A DNA stretch of 64,000 nt from Vagococcus vulneris (GCF_003950515.1 NZ_NGJS01000007.1:54568-118567); one strand, 5' to 3'; counted from the stretch's first letter, positions 25,804 to 35,301 are shown. Program-made: numbers and translations. The notes: generated by a model from the letters alone, not told the origin.

Positions 25804-27186
25804 ATGGAAAAAGCAAAAATCATCATCGTAGGTGCTTCTCACGGAGGTCATCAATCTATTTTAGAACTTCTAACACGTTATGGAAATAATGTAGACATTA
25901 AACTTTTTGAATCGGGTGACTTCATCTCATTTATGTCCTGTGGAATGGAGCTATATCTAGAAGATAAAGTAACCGATGTAACTGATGTCCGTAACTTCCG
26001 TCCAGAAAATTTTCCACAAGATAATGTTGCTATTTTAAATAATCATACAGTTACTGCAATTAATGCTGATAAAAAAACCGTGACTGTAACTGATAAAAAT
26101 AACAATAAAACTCAAAAATTTTCTTATGATAAACTTATTCTTAGCTCTGGGGTAACACCTAAATCGCTACCTGTTCCTGGGGCTGACTTAGACAACGTAT
26201 TTTTAATGCGTGGTTACGATTGGGCAACCAAAATAAAAAGCAAATTAACTGATGATTCCGTTAAAAATGTAACTGTTATAGGAGCTGGCTATATCGGAAT
26301 TGAAGCCGCTGAAGTCTGCAAAAATGCCGGAAAAAACGTGACCATCATTGATGTCATTGACCGTCCGTTAGGTACTTATTTAGATTCAGAATTAACAGAT
26401 ATCTTATCGGATCACTTAAAAGCAAATAATATTAGTGTAATGACAAATGCCACTATCAAAGAATTTACTGGAGAAAACAATGCGGTTACAGCTGTAAAAA
26501 CACTTAATGAATCTGTTGCGACCGACCTAGTCATCCAGGCTGCTGGGGTTCAAGCCAATACCGATTGGTTAAAGGGAACAGTTGATTTAGACAGTCGTGG
26601 TTGGATTCAAACTAATGAATACCTACAAACAAACTTACCTGATGTCTACGCAATTGGAGATGCCACTTTAGCTTACTCAATTCCCGCACAAACAAAAGTA
26701 CCAATTGCTTTAGCTACTGTTGCTCGTCGTGAAGCACGGTATGTTGTCAAACATTTATTTGAACAAACTCCTTCTCAACCATTTGCCGGAGTCGTTGGGT
26801 CTTCAGCTTTAAGCGTTTTTGACTATCACTTTGCAGCTAGCGGCTTAAATAGTTTTACTGCCGAAAGAGCTGGTATAACAGTTTCGAATAGTTTTTACGA
26901 AGATTCTCTTCGCCCTAAATATGTTCCAAATGAACAAGGAAACACCAAAGTAAGCGTCCAACTATTCTTTAACCCAATAACACATCAAATCTTAGGTGGA
27001 GCAGTTCTATCAGATTATGATATTACAGCTCAAGGAAATGTATTAGCTTTAGCCATCCAACACAAACTGACCTTAGAAGATTTAGCTGAAGCTGATTTCT
27101 TCTTCCAACCAGGATTTGACCGCCAATGGAGCTTATTGAATTTAGCTGCACAACATGCCTTAGGTGAAGAGCACTTTGTAGAATAG
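25804..27186 (+). CDS. npr: NADH peroxidase (FAD- and Cys-dependent)
   Basis: This 460-residue enzyme reduces hydrogen peroxide with NADH. The N-terminal FAD fold carries GASHGG (His13) and the redox Cys in FMSCGMELYLE (Cys46), which cycles through sulfenic acid. The NADH fold has IGAGYIGIEAAE, the second FAD motif is VYAIGDATLA, and the dimerisation domain ends with FFFQPGFDRQWSLLN. The SHGG motif and sequence between C46 and the FAD motif resemble enterococcal Npr more than water-forming NADH oxidase. AAGGAG precedes the ATG. It would protect a catalase-poor organism from peroxide. NADH oxidase remains the alternative. Confidence 0.85.
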   Translation: MEKAKIIIVGASHGGHQSILELLTRYGNNVDIKLFESGDFISFMSCGMELYLEDKVTDVTDVRNFRPENFPQDNVAILNNHTVTAINADKKTVTVTDKNNNKTQKFSYDKLILSSGVTPKSLPVPGADLDNVFLMRGYDWATKIKSKLTDDSVKNVTVIGAGYIGIEAAEVCKNAGKNVTIIDVIDRPLGTYLDSELTDILSDHLKANNISVMTNATIKEFTGENNAVTAVKTLNESVATDLVIQAAGVQANTDWLKGTVDLDSRGWIQTNEYLQTNLPDVYAIGDATLAYSIPAQTKVPIALATVARREARYVVKHLFEQTPSQPFAGVVGSSALSVFDYHFAASGLNSFTAERAGITVSNSFYEDSLRPKYVPNEQGNTKVSVQLFFNPITHQILGGAVLSDYDITAQGNVLALAIQHKLTLEDLAEADFFFQPGFDRQWSLLNLAAQHALGEEHFVE

Positions 27187-27216
27187 ATTTTTAACTCAAC
27201 CTGATATTATATAAAG

Positions 27217-27259
27217 CCTTAAAAACAGTGTGATGAAATACTGTTTTTAAGGTTTTTTT
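27217..27259 (+). terminator. Terminator of npr
   Basis: CCTTAAAAACAGT and ACTGTTTTTAAGG pair perfectly over 13 bp around a 10-base loop and run into seven T. Confidence 0.92.
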
Positions 27260-27361
27260 AATTATTATAATTAATATTACCCCTTTAAATAATAAACACT
27301 TTATAATTTAAAGATATTTTTAATTAATATAAAAACTTATTAAAGCACATAATATTATTAA

Positions 27362-27410
27362 TTGAATAAAAAATAAAGCTATGTTACAGTTCACTTATCA
27401 ACTGATAAGT
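27362..27410 (+). promoter_or_regulatory. crt operon promoter with palindromic operator candidate
   Basis: TTGAAT (27362-27367) and TACAGT (27385-27390) are spaced by 17 bp. Directly downstream, over the expected transcription start, lies the perfect dyad ACTTATCA-AC-TGATAAGT (27393-27410). Size, symmetry and position fit a TetR-family operator, and a TetR gene is the third gene of the operon it controls. Confidence 0.65.
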
Positions 27411-27436
27411 AGTTCTGATGAAAAGAGGAAAAAGAT

Positions 27437-28924
27437 ATGAAAAAAATCATTGTTGTCGGTGCAGGTGTCGCTGGATTAGCAGCTGCTGTAAGACTGCAAA
27501 ACCAGGGATATGATGTTCACCTATATGAAAAAGAAAACAGTCCAGGTGGAAAAATGAATCAAATTCAACAGAACGGCTTTACTTTTGATGTCGGTCCGAC
27601 CATTGTCATGATGCCTGAAATTTACCGTGAAGTGTTTGAGAGTTGCGGTCGCAATCCTGATGATTACATTCCAATGACTAAGGTTGAACCACTATTAGAA
27701 CTAGACTTTCGTAAAGAAGATGCCTTGCTGTTTTCCAGCGATTTAGTTGAACTGACTAAAACATTAGAAGCTGTTTCCGAAGAAGATGCACAAGGGTATT
27801 TTGATTTTTTAGCTGATATTTATCGTCGATACCTTATCGCAAAAAAATATTTCATTACACGTTCTTTTCGTTCACCACGTGATTTTTATAATTTAAAATC
27901 CTTATCTGCAGGACTTCGACTAAAAACATTTAGTGATGCGTACTCATCAATCGCAAAATTTGTAAAGGATGAACGTTTGCGTAAATCACTTGCATTTCAA
28001 ACACTGTATATTGGTATCTCCCCCTACCAAGGGCCCTCTTTATATACCATCATTCCAATGATCGAAATGTTTTACGGAATCTACTTTATTAAGGGCGGTA
28101 TGTACTCTTTAGCTAAAGGATTAGATCAACTGTTTGGTGAATTAGGCGGCCATAAGTATTATGGAACGCCTGTGGCTGAAATAGTCATTGAAAACAAACA
28201 GGCTGTCGGTATTAAAACTGATACACAATTAATTACTGCTGATGCTGTTGTTTGCGGCGCTGATTTTCCTCATGCTATGCGCTATTTAATTCCGGATGAA
28301 AAAAAACGCGGTAAATATACCAATAAAAAAATTGAGTCCATGGACTATTCCTGTTCTTGTTTCTTACTTTACCTGGGGCTTGATAAAAAATATCCAGATA
28401 CAACCTTGCATAGTATTTTTTTTGCTGATGATTTCAAAAAAAATATTACCGATCTTTTTGAAGATGGTGTGCTACCGGATGATCCCTCTTTTTACCTTTA
28501 TCGGCCATGTCTGATGGATTCCTCTTTAGCACCTGAAGGACAAGAAGGTCTATACGTTCTAGTACCAGTTCCTGAGTTATCGAAATATTCGGACTGGTCA
28601 GAAGATACCGTAACAAAATTCCGTCAACATATTATCGAACTGATTAAAGAACGTTCTGTTTTTAAAGATATCGATCAGCATATTGTTATGGAAACTTGTT
28701 TTACACCTGATAAATTTAAAGAACGTTTTAACGCATATAATGGAGCGACTTTCGGCCTTAAGCCGACATTAGCACAGAGTAATTACTATCGACCCCACAA
28801 TAAGTTTAACTATGCTGATCGCTTATATTTTTGCGGCAGCAGTACCCATCCCGGTGCTGGAGTACCGATTGTGATGCAAAGTGCCAAATTAGCTGTAGAG
28901 GAGTTGTTAAAAGATGATATTTGA
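27437..28924 (+). CDS. crtN: 4,4'-diapophytoene desaturase (CrtN)
   Basis: This 495-residue FAD enzyme introduces successive double bonds into 4,4'-diapophytoene to give yellow 4,4'-diaponeurosporene. The N-terminal dinucleotide fold is VVGAGVAGLAAAVRLQ, with YEKENSPGGKM and FDVGPTIVMMP after it; the C-terminal phytoene-desaturase FAD motif is FCGSSTHPGAGVPIVMQSA. Length and order fit CrtN/CrtI enzymes. It is the first gene of the crtN-crtM-tetR unit. The product is membrane-associated and acts on a C30 precursor made by the next gene. Confidence 0.95.
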   Translation: MKKIIVVGAGVAGLAAAVRLQNQGYDVHLYEKENSPGGKMNQIQQNGFTFDVGPTIVMMPEIYREVFESCGRNPDDYIPMTKVEPLLELDFRKEDALLFSSDLVELTKTLEAVSEEDAQGYFDFLADIYRRYLIAKKYFITRSFRSPRDFYNLKSLSAGLRLKTFSDAYSSIAKFVKDERLRKSLAFQTLYIGISPYQGPSLYTIIPMIEMFYGIYFIKGGMYSLAKGLDQLFGELGGHKYYGTPVAEIVIENKQAVGIKTDTQLITADAVVCGADFPHAMRYLIPDEKKRGKYTNKKIESMDYSCSCFLLYLGLDKKYPDTTLHSIFFADDFKKNITDLFEDGVLPDDPSFYLYRPCLMDSSLAPEGQEGLYVLVPVPELSKYSDWSEDTVTKFRQHIIELIKERSVFKDIDQHIVMETCFTPDKFKERFNAYNGATFGLKPTLAQSNYYRPHNKFNYADRLYFCGSSTHPGAGVPIVMQSAKLAVEELLKDDI

Positions 28925-29774
28925 ATCACCTAATCGCTTCGATAAAAATAAAGACGACTTTGATTACTGTGAAAAAATAATAAAAAGAGAATCAAAATCT
29001 TTCTATGCAGCTTTCGCTCAATTACCTAAAGAAAAGGCCCAAAGCGTCTATGCCATCTATGCATTCTGCCGCTTAGCTGATGATATCGTAGATGATGAAA
29101 AAAGCAGTAAAAAACTAGCAGAGTTACATGAACAATTAGTACTTTTTAGCCAAGGGCAGATTCTTAATACCCCCTTATGGAGGGCCTTAAATGTAGTTTT
29201 TGAAACTTTCCCAATACCGATTCAACCCTTTTTTGATATGTTGTTTGGACAGAAAATGGACTTGCTATTTAAACAACCCAAAACAAAACAAGATCTTTTA
29301 GACTACGCATACTATGTTGCTGGCAGTGTCGGACTCATGCTTCTACCTATTATTTCAAGCACACCTGAAACAATCAGCAATCCGGCAAAAAAATTAGGCG
29401 AAGCAATGCAGCTGACAAATATTTTGCGTGATATCGGTGAAGATTTGCAGAACCACAGAATCTATTTACCGCAAGAGGACATGCAGGCCTGCCATGTGAC
29501 TGTCCATGATTTAGAAGACAAAAAAATTTCTCCTCAATTTATCCAACTATGGGAGTCTCTTGCTGCTACAGCAGAAAAACTTTATGACGATTCTTTGGAA
29601 ATGATGCCTTTTATTGATAGAGACGCGTATAAACCATTAATAAGTGCTATTTTAGTTTACAGAGAACTGCTTAATAAGATACGTACAAAGCACTACGATG
29701 TTTTTAATACCAGACAAGTCGTCAGTTCTCGCAAAAAATTAATTTTAATTCAATCAATTAAAAACCCTGCTTAA
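28914..29774 (+). CDS. crtM: 4,4'-diapophytoene (dehydrosqualene) synthase (CrtM)
   Basis: This 286-residue trans-isoprenyl diphosphate synthase condenses two farnesyl diphosphates to 4,4'-diapophytoene. The two Asp-rich Mg2+ motifs are ADDIVDD (about 56-62) and LRDIGED (about 170-176); SFYAAFAQLPKEK and AIYAFCRLADD are family signatures. Its start codon lies inside the end of crtN (11-base overlap), with GAGGAG upstream, so the two are translationally coupled. No crtO/P/Q-like genes follow, so the pathway probably stops at diaponeurosporene. Confidence 0.95.
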   Translation: MIFESPNRFDKNKDDFDYCEKIIKRESKSFYAAFAQLPKEKAQSVYAIYAFCRLADDIVDDEKSSKKLAELHEQLVLFSQGQILNTPLWRALNVVFETFPIPIQPFFDMLFGQKMDLLFKQPKTKQDLLDYAYYVAGSVGLMLLPIISSTPETISNPAKKLGEAMQLTNILRDIGEDLQNHRIYLPQEDMQACHVTVHDLEDKKISPQFIQLWESLAATAEKLYDDSLEMMPFIDRDAYKPLISAILVYRELLNKIRTKHYDVFNTRQVVSSRKKLILIQSIKNPA

Positions 29775-29793
29775 TAAGAAAGATGGTAAAAAA

Positions 29794-30327
29794 ATGTATG
29801 ATGATATTTTAGACACAGCAGAAAAACTTTTTATGACTCAAGGATATTTAGCCACATCTACCAGACAAATAACTGACTTATTAGGTGTGTCACAGCCGAC
29901 CATTTATTATCACTTTAAACATAAGGAAGATATTTATTATCATGTCATGCTCCGACTCTCTCTTGATGTTGAACAAAAATTAAAAAAGATTGAGCATGAG
30001 TCGACGATGGATTTAGAAGATACACTTTTACTAATGATTAATTATCTGACACATGAGCACCCGATTAACTTTTTTTTAATGATGCATGATATTAAGTACA
30101 ACCTATCAGAAGATATGTCACAAAAACTCTACCAGCTATTTTCCACATCTTATAAAACACCTTTTATCAACTTATTCAAAAAAGAACAATCCCGATTATC
30201 GGAGTCAATCAATATCGACTTTACCGTTGGCCAACTGTTCATTCTTATGACTGCTTACTTAGGCCAAGAAGATGAAGGTACGTTGCCTAAAAGTATTCAC
30301 TTATTTTTAAATGGAGTGTATGCTTGA
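29794..30327 (+). CDS. TetR family regulator of the carotenoid operon
   Basis: This 177-residue protein has an N-terminal TetR helix-turn-helix (ATSTRQITDLLGVSQPTIYYHFKHKEDIYYHV, about 22-52) and an all-helical ligand domain. It starts 19 bases after crtM and has no promoter of its own that I can see, so it is the third gene of the unit. It likely represses the operon through the dyad at 27393-27410, giving autoregulation. The ligand is unknown; a lipid or stress-linked metabolite is possible. The start is preceded by AAGAAAGATGG. Confidence 0.88.
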   Translation: MYDDILDTAEKLFMTQGYLATSTRQITDLLGVSQPTIYYHFKHKEDIYYHVMLRLSLDVEQKLKKIEHESTMDLEDTLLLMINYLTHEHPINFFLMMHDIKYNLSEDMSQKLYQLFSTSYKTPFINLFKKEQSRLSESINIDFTVGQLFILMTAYLGQEDEGTLPKSIHLFLNGVYA

Positions 30328-30344
30328 TAATTTATTTTTTATTA

Positions 30345-30679
30345 TTGACACACCTATTATGTCATGTTAGGATTATTAAAAATAAATGATAAAACACTAA
30401 GAAAAAGAAAGTAGAATTTAATTGACGTTCTTTTAGAGAGCCTCGGCAGCTGAAAAGAGGTGAACAGACTTAAATTTGAAAATGGCTTTTGAGTGGATAC
30501 TTCGAGAAGGTCTCTTTTAGAAGTATACGGAAATCCCCGTTAGATAGATGCTGATATCGTATTTTTTGACGATACCGTATCAGACAGAGGTCGCAACTTT
30601 TCATTGCGGCAAATTAAGGTGGTACCATGTAATCCGTTTATTACATCCTTAGGAGAATAACTCTCCTAAGGATTTTTTT
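30345..30679 (+). promoter_or_regulatory. Methionine T-box riboswitch with promoter
   Basis: The promoter is TTGACA (30345-30350), 17 bp, TAGGAT (30368-30373). The leader contains Stem I, where AATTTAA/TTAAATT forms the middle stem below which the loop GAAAATGG offers AUG (30482-30484) as specifier. The T-box sequence is AAGGTGGTACCATG (30616-30629). The terminator stem TCCTTAGGAGA/TCTCCTAAGGA (30646-30672) ends in seven T. Uncharged tRNA-Met should switch on the downstream gene. The T-box deviates from the usual GCG after ACC. Confidence 0.9.
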
Positions 30680-30708
30680 ATTTTAATTTTGAAATGGAGG
30701 AATTTACT

Positions 30709-31818
30709 ATGTGTCAATTGGTTAATCATTATGAAATCGTTGGGAGTTTCTTAAGACCCGAAAAATTGAAAGAAGCACGGAAAGCTTTTGAAGCAAACCT
30801 TATTAGTGAAAGTGAATTAAAGCAAGTAGAGGATCTTTTAATCACAGACTTAATTAATAAACAAAAAAAATTAGGCCTTGGTTACGTAAGCGATGGTGAA
30901 TTTCGCCGAAGTTATTGGCACTTGGATTTTTTCTGGGGATTTTTAGGTGTTGAACATATCATCAAAGAACAAGGATACCTCTTTCACGGAGAAGAAACAA
31001 GAGCAGATTCAGCTAGACTCAGCGATAAAATTAAATTTAATCCGCATCATCCTGTATTTGAAGAATACCAATTCGCAGCAGCTTTAGCAGGAGATATCCC
31101 TGTACGTCAGAGTATTCCTGCACCGTCACAGTTCTTTGCAGAATTAGTTCGCGGAACAAATGAGGATACAGTCAATCAAATCTATCCTGATCGCAATAAA
31201 CTGTATCATGATATTTCAGCGGCCTACCGCGATACTCTGCTTACCTTATACAAACTTGGCTGCCGTCATATAAAACTAGATGATTGTACGTGGGGAATGT
31301 TAGTTGATAAAGATTTCTGGCAGACAATGACTAATGATGATTATGATACAAGCGAACTTCAAGAACTTTACTTGCAACTGAATAATCAAACCATTCGTGA
31401 TTTACCCGAAGATTTAGCTGTTACAACGCATATTTGCCGCGGTAATTATCACTCGACTTGGGCGACATCTGGAGGCTACGAGCCAGTTGCAGAAACATTA
31501 TTCGGCAAAGAACATGCCAACGCATTTTTCTTAGAGTTTGACGACAATCGCTCAGGAAATTTTGAACCGCTGCGCTACATACCTGAAGATACACACGTTG
31601 TTTTAGGTTTGGTTACTAGTAAAAATGGTAATTTGGAAGACCGCGATGCGATTATTGCTCGTATCAAAGAAGCAAGTCAATATGTCCCTTTAGAACAACT
31701 TAGTCTAAGTCCGCAATGCGGGTTTGCCTCAACTGAAGAAGGTAATATCTTGACAGAAGATGAACAATGGAAAAAACTTGAGTTTATTAAAAGTATCGCC
31801 GATGAAATTTGGGGATAA
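30709..31818 (+). CDS. MetE-like methionine synthase family protein (YxjG/YxjH type)
   Basis: This 369-residue protein corresponds to the C-terminal catalytic barrel of cobalamin-independent methionine synthase, without the N-terminal half. GSFLRPEKL opens it; THICRGNYHSTW and LSPQCGFAST supply His and Cys residues of the zinc-thiol site. In MetE, methyl is transferred from methyltetrahydrofolate to homocysteine; the single-domain homologues may use another methyl donor. The start at ATG 30709 is fixed by GGAGG eight bases earlier; an in-frame ATG at 30694 overlaps that site. The Met T-box upstream links it to methionine supply. Confidence 0.9.
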   Translation: MCQLVNHYEIVGSFLRPEKLKEARKAFEANLISESELKQVEDLLITDLINKQKKLGLGYVSDGEFRRSYWHLDFFWGFLGVEHIIKEQGYLFHGEETRADSARLSDKIKFNPHHPVFEEYQFAAALAGDIPVRQSIPAPSQFFAELVRGTNEDTVNQIYPDRNKLYHDISAAYRDTLLTLYKLGCRHIKLDDCTWGMLVDKDFWQTMTNDDYDTSELQELYLQLNNQTIRDLPEDLAVTTHICRGNYHSTWATSGGYEPVAETLFGKEHANAFFLEFDDNRSGNFEPLRYIPEDTHVVLGLVTSKNGNLEDRDAIIARIKEASQYVPLEQLSLSPQCGFASTEEGNILTEDEQWKKLEFIKSIADEIWG

Positions 31819-31822
31819 AAAT

Positions 31823-31870
31823 AAGCGATAGATACTCTTTTAGAGTTCTCTATCGCTTACTATTTTATTT
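31823..31870 (+). terminator. Terminator of the MetE-like gene
   Basis: AAGCGATAGA and TCTATCGCTT pair perfectly and enclose an inner ACTCT/AGAGT stem; T-rich sequence follows. Confidence 0.8.
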
Positions 31871-31905
31871 TAATTTCATATATGATCATGATTTAACTAG
31901 GGGAT

Positions 31906-34545
31906 TTATTTAATGAGTTTTATATCCACTGACTTAATCCATAAATCTTGCTTCGTGTCAGAAGAGCTTAATTTACCTTCAAAACGATACCATGTTCCAT
32001 AGGCTGTTGTCACCTGTTCAAGAAGTGTAATTTTTTCCTTATAGAAAACCTTAGTACGTCCAATTTGTTTCGTATGACGCGGACTAATGTATGCCTCGTT
32101 ATAAAGCAAGCCGTATTCTTGTGTCACTTCAGCTTTTTGATTTAGTGCCTTTTGATTTGTCTTTTCGTCAATTAAATCAACTGATTTAACCCAGCCGATA
32201 GTACGTTTATTATTATTATTAATCACTGCTCGATACCATGTACCGTATGATGTTTCAGCGGAAGCATCAATATCAATCGCACGATTTACCATACCGTTAA
32301 GATTATTTATTGATTGTGTTTGATTGCCGTCATACGGACGATCATAGACTGCCCCGTAGTTTTTGTTAATGACACGCTTAGTTTCCAATGATTGATAATT
32401 ATAGAAACGTGCTACATCATTTGCGCTTACCCAGACATCTTTATCAGCACCAGCCACAGATAAACGTGTGTGATACCATAGACCTGCCGGAGTTTTCGCT
32501 TCTTCAGTGATAGTGATAGTACTATTCACTCGACCGTTTAGGCGGCCAACTTCTTTGGTCTTTTCGTTATTAACATACGGCATATCGTAAAAGATACCGT
32601 AATCTTTATTGAATGACGCCTTGAATTCATTTTTCTTGATAGTCATATTTTTATCAAGGTCGACAGATTTTACCCAGCCTGTTGCATTCTGGTTTGCTCC
32701 ATTTTTAAAAGATACTTCATACCACTCACCGTAGTCAGTCGTTGCCTTAGCTGTTGCGTGAAAATATTGATTTAGTTTGCCACTTAAATTACCGATGGAC
32801 TGTACTTGATTGCTGGTGTATGGTGATTCATAAATCAAACCGTAATCTTTGTTAACATAGAAATCTTCATCAATTTTTTGATAGCCGCGATAATTATCTG
32901 TATCCGTAGCTTTAATCCAACCTGATACTTGTTGACCATTTTGAGTAAATATTGTCTTATACCATAACCCGTATCCTGTTTGTTGTTCTTCAGTCACCTT
33001 AATTTCTTTACCTTGCATACCGGATGTATTTCCCACTACTTTCGTTGACTCACCACAGTATGCCTCATTATAAATTAAACCATAAGGAACTTTAATTGTC
33101 ACATCTTTATCAATTTTCTTTGATGGTAATGTATCAACAAAATCTGTTGACTTCATCCAGCCCGATTGACTACGACCATTTACATCATAAAATACCTTGT
33201 ACCATTCGCCATAACCGGTTATCCCTTTTTCAGAAATAGACACTTGCATACCGCGCTGGTTTTTCAAATCAACAATACTTCTAACACCTGGATAGTATGG
33301 TTGATCATAAACAATCGCAAAGTTTTTATCTAATACTTTTTTATCAGAGTATCTTTCTGTTTTTAAAATATCTTTGAATTCGCTACTTTGAATCCAACCA
33401 GTCCGATTTTGACCATTTTTTGTATAACTAAACTGTTGCCACGTACCATGTCCGTTGACCACCTCTTTAGTCACAGTTACTTTAGCGTTTACAAGTCCAG
33501 ATGTGTAGTCAGAAGCTCCATCACCTGTTTGATAAGGACGTGAATAAATAGCAGCGCCACCTGTATTCACATATCTGACTTGATTCATGCTTCTTTGACT
33601 TGTTGTATTATCTTTGTTGTCGCCGCCCAACTTGAACAACATAATCTTAGTCCAAGGTGTCGCTGACTTAATATTACTCTTAATATTACGGTCATAAGAA
33701 TGCCACATCATGTTGTCGCTAGACTTATTTCCCCAGAAGAAACCAATATGACAATCATAGTTGGGTTTACTGAAATCCGGTTCAAAATACAACACATCAC
33801 CTTTTTCAGCCTTACCGCTGCTAAGTAACTGCTGCACAGAAGAAAATTCATAATACTCTGTATTTTGTCTTAACGCATCACGCCAGTTATAGGCATTAGC
33901 CACATCGCCCCATGCATTGGCCACATTAGTAATGGCATTTAAATTACCACCAGAACGTTGGAACACACTCGCGACAAATCCTGTACAGTTAAACCCAGGA
34001 CCATATTGATTCGGATCACCATTTGGACTTAAATTTTGAATTGAAGGAATCCATAAACCTCTAAATGGTGTACCTAAATAAAAATTATCCCATTCGTGAC
34101 TTTTCAATTCATTTAAGACACGATCTTTACTAGTTCCCATAAATTCAGCAGCACCTTGTCTTTGACCGCTGCTAAAAAAACTAGCTTTAGCTCTACTGCG
34201 ACGCATTCCATCTACACTACTAGCATAATCAGTTGTTTCTTTAATATACTCTAATACCTTTTGATATTCTTCAGGTGTCTTAGCTTCTTTTCTTAATTTA
34301 TCAATTTCTTCCGGAGTTAACGTTTTTTTCTCCGTATCTTCTTTATCCATGTCTTGTTCAGTCTTTGTATCTTCTGATGAGGGCAATTCTGTACTAGAAT
34401 TCATCTCTGTCTGACTCGTACCAACTAAAGCCGCTGCCTGTTCATTGTTTTGTTTTGCATCGGATGATTGAATTCCTTCTGCCAAAACTGTACTAGGTGC
34501 ACTTAAAACCAACACTGAAAACAAAAAAAGTCCTTTTTTATTCAT
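31906..34545 (-). CDS. Secreted NlpC/P60-like cell-wall hydrolase with seven GW modules
   Basis: This 879-residue secreted protein has a signal peptide (1-22), a charged Ser/Glu-rich linker (23-115) and a catalytic domain (about 130-305). The domain carries the Cys nucleophile in GFNCTGFVASVF (Cys187) and the His in YDCHIGFFWG (His266), consistent with an NlpC/P60-type peptidase. About seven SH3-like GW modules of roughly 80 residues follow (310-879), each with YGxxYxxPY, a GxWY and a GW-K-S-D motif. GW modules bind lipoteichoic acid and hold the enzyme on the cell surface. No sortase motif is present. It probably cleaves peptidoglycan peptides in separation or remodelling. AGGAG precedes the ATG. 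Confidence 0.9.
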   Translation of the reverse strand: MNKKGLFLFSVLVLSAPSTVLAEGIQSSDAKQNNEQAAALVGTSQTEMNSSTELPSSEDTKTEQDMDKEDTEKKTLTPEEIDKLRKEAKTPEEYQKVLEYIKETTDYASSVDGMRRSRAKASFFSSGQRQGAAEFMGTSKDRVLNELKSHEWDNFYLGTPFRGLWIPSIQNLSPNGDPNQYGPGFNCTGFVASVFQRSGGNLNAITNVANAWGDVANAYNWRDALRQNTEYYEFSSVQQLLSSGKAEKGDVLYFEPDFSKPNYDCHIGFFWGNKSSDNMMWHSYDRNIKSNIKSATPWTKIMLFKLGGDNKDNTTSQRSMNQVRYVNTGGAAIYSRPYQTGDGASDYTSGLVNAKVTVTKEVVNGHGTWQQFSYTKNGQNRTGWIQSSEFKDILKTERYSDKKVLDKNFAIVYDQPYYPGVRSIVDLKNQRGMQVSISEKGITGYGEWYKVFYDVNGRSQSGWMKSTDFVDTLPSKKIDKDVTIKVPYGLIYNEAYCGESTKVVGNTSGMQGKEIKVTEEQQTGYGLWYKTIFTQNGQQVSGWIKATDTDNYRGYQKIDEDFYVNKDYGLIYESPYTSNQVQSIGNLSGKLNQYFHATAKATTDYGEWYEVSFKNGANQNATGWVKSVDLDKNMTIKKNEFKASFNKDYGIFYDMPYVNNEKTKEVGRLNGRVNSTITITEEAKTPAGLWYHTRLSVAGADKDVWVSANDVARFYNYQSLETKRVINKNYGAVYDRPYDGNQTQSINNLNGMVNRAIDIDASAETSYGTWYRAVINNNNKRTIGWVKSVDLIDEKTNQKALNQKAEVTQEYGLLYNEAYISPRHTKQIGRTKVFYKEKITLLEQVTTAYGTWYRFEGKLSSSDTKQDLWIKSVDIKLIK

Positions 34546-34836
34546 TTTTAGTCTCCTATTTTGAAAATTTATTTATGATTGTATTATAGCAAATTATTTT
34601 TATAAATAGGAACATTTTTTAAAAACACTAGTAAAATATATTCTAAAAAAACTACTCAATTAATTGTTTTCTAATAAACAATTATAAAAAAAGAGTTATC
34701 TAGCTAAATATATGACTATCAACACCAAATTCGTGTATAAAAAACAAAAAAATCAATTTAATCTAAAATACTTTGATTTTAGATTAAAAAGTTGGAGAAG
34801 ACAGAATTGAATGGACCATTGGTTTATGTAGTCATG
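34546..34836. other. Intergenic region between GW hydrolase and rpsI
   Basis: It holds the hydrolase upstream region and a perfect inverted repeat (34757-34788); otherwise nothing is recognised. GTATTATAG on the minus strand near 34583 could be part of a -10 box. Confidence 0.5.
34757..34788. repeat. Perfect 13-bp inverted repeat
   Basis: TTTAATCTAAAAT and ATTTTAGATTAAA flank the loop ACTTTG. It lies upstream of the hydrolase start and downstream of the rpsI terminator; neither strand has a long T run after it. It could be an operator or stem-loop. Confidence 0.7.
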
Positions 34837-34872
34837 AAAAAAGACACCTTCCAAATAAATGGAAAGTGTCTT
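34837..34872 (-). terminator. Terminator of rplM-rpsI
   Basis: AAGACACTTTCCA and TGGAAGGTGTCTT pair with one wobble around a TTTATT loop and run into T on the minus strand, 23 bases past the rpsI stop. Confidence 0.88.
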
Positions 34873-34895
34873 GAAATATTGATATATAGAATATA

Positions 34896-35288
34896 TTAAC
34901 GTTTTGAGAATTGTGATGCTTTACGAGCTTTTTTAAGACCTGGTTTTTTACGTTCAACCATACGAGCGTCACGTGTTAAAAGACCAGCGCGTTTTAAGAC
35001 TGGACGGAAGTCTGGATCTACTTGTAGTAATGCACGAGCAATACCATGACGAGTAGCGCCTGCTTGTCCTGCGTAACCACCACCGTTTACGTTAACTAAA
35101 ACGTCATAAGCACCTTTAGTTTCTGTTGCTACTAATGGTTGCATAACGACTTCACGTAAGTCAGCATGTGGAAGATATACTTCGATTTCTTTATTGTTAA
35201 TAACGATTTTACCTGTACCTGGTACTAAGCGTACGCGTGCTACAGATGTTTTACGACGGCCTGTGCCTAAATATTGTACTTTAGCCAA
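34896..35288 (-). CDS. rpsI: 30S ribosomal protein S9
   Basis: At 130 residues it has the usual S9 length, with the [12 protein letters not shown] start and the C-terminal tail ending [12 protein letters not shown], which reaches toward the P-site tRNA in the 30S subunit. It follows rplM by 13 bases and ends in a terminator, so the pair is one operon. GGAGG precedes the ATG. Confidence 0.98.
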   Translation of the reverse strand: MAKVQYLGTGRRKTSVARVRLVPGTGKIVINNKEIEVYLPHADLREVVMQPLVATETKGAYDVLVNVNGGGYAGQAGATRHGIARALLQVDPDFRPVLKRAGLLTRDARMVERKKPGLKKARKASQFSKR

Positions 35289-35301
35289 TGAGTTTTCCTC
35301 C

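Noticed and set aside
25804..27186. Water-forming NADH oxidase as the name for the flavoprotein
   Set aside because: The SHGG motif and overall sequence fit enterococcal NADH peroxidase better, though the two are close and assay would decide.
30709..31818. Full methionine synthase MetE
   Set aside because: At 369 residues it has only the C-terminal catalytic half; full MetE is about twice as long.
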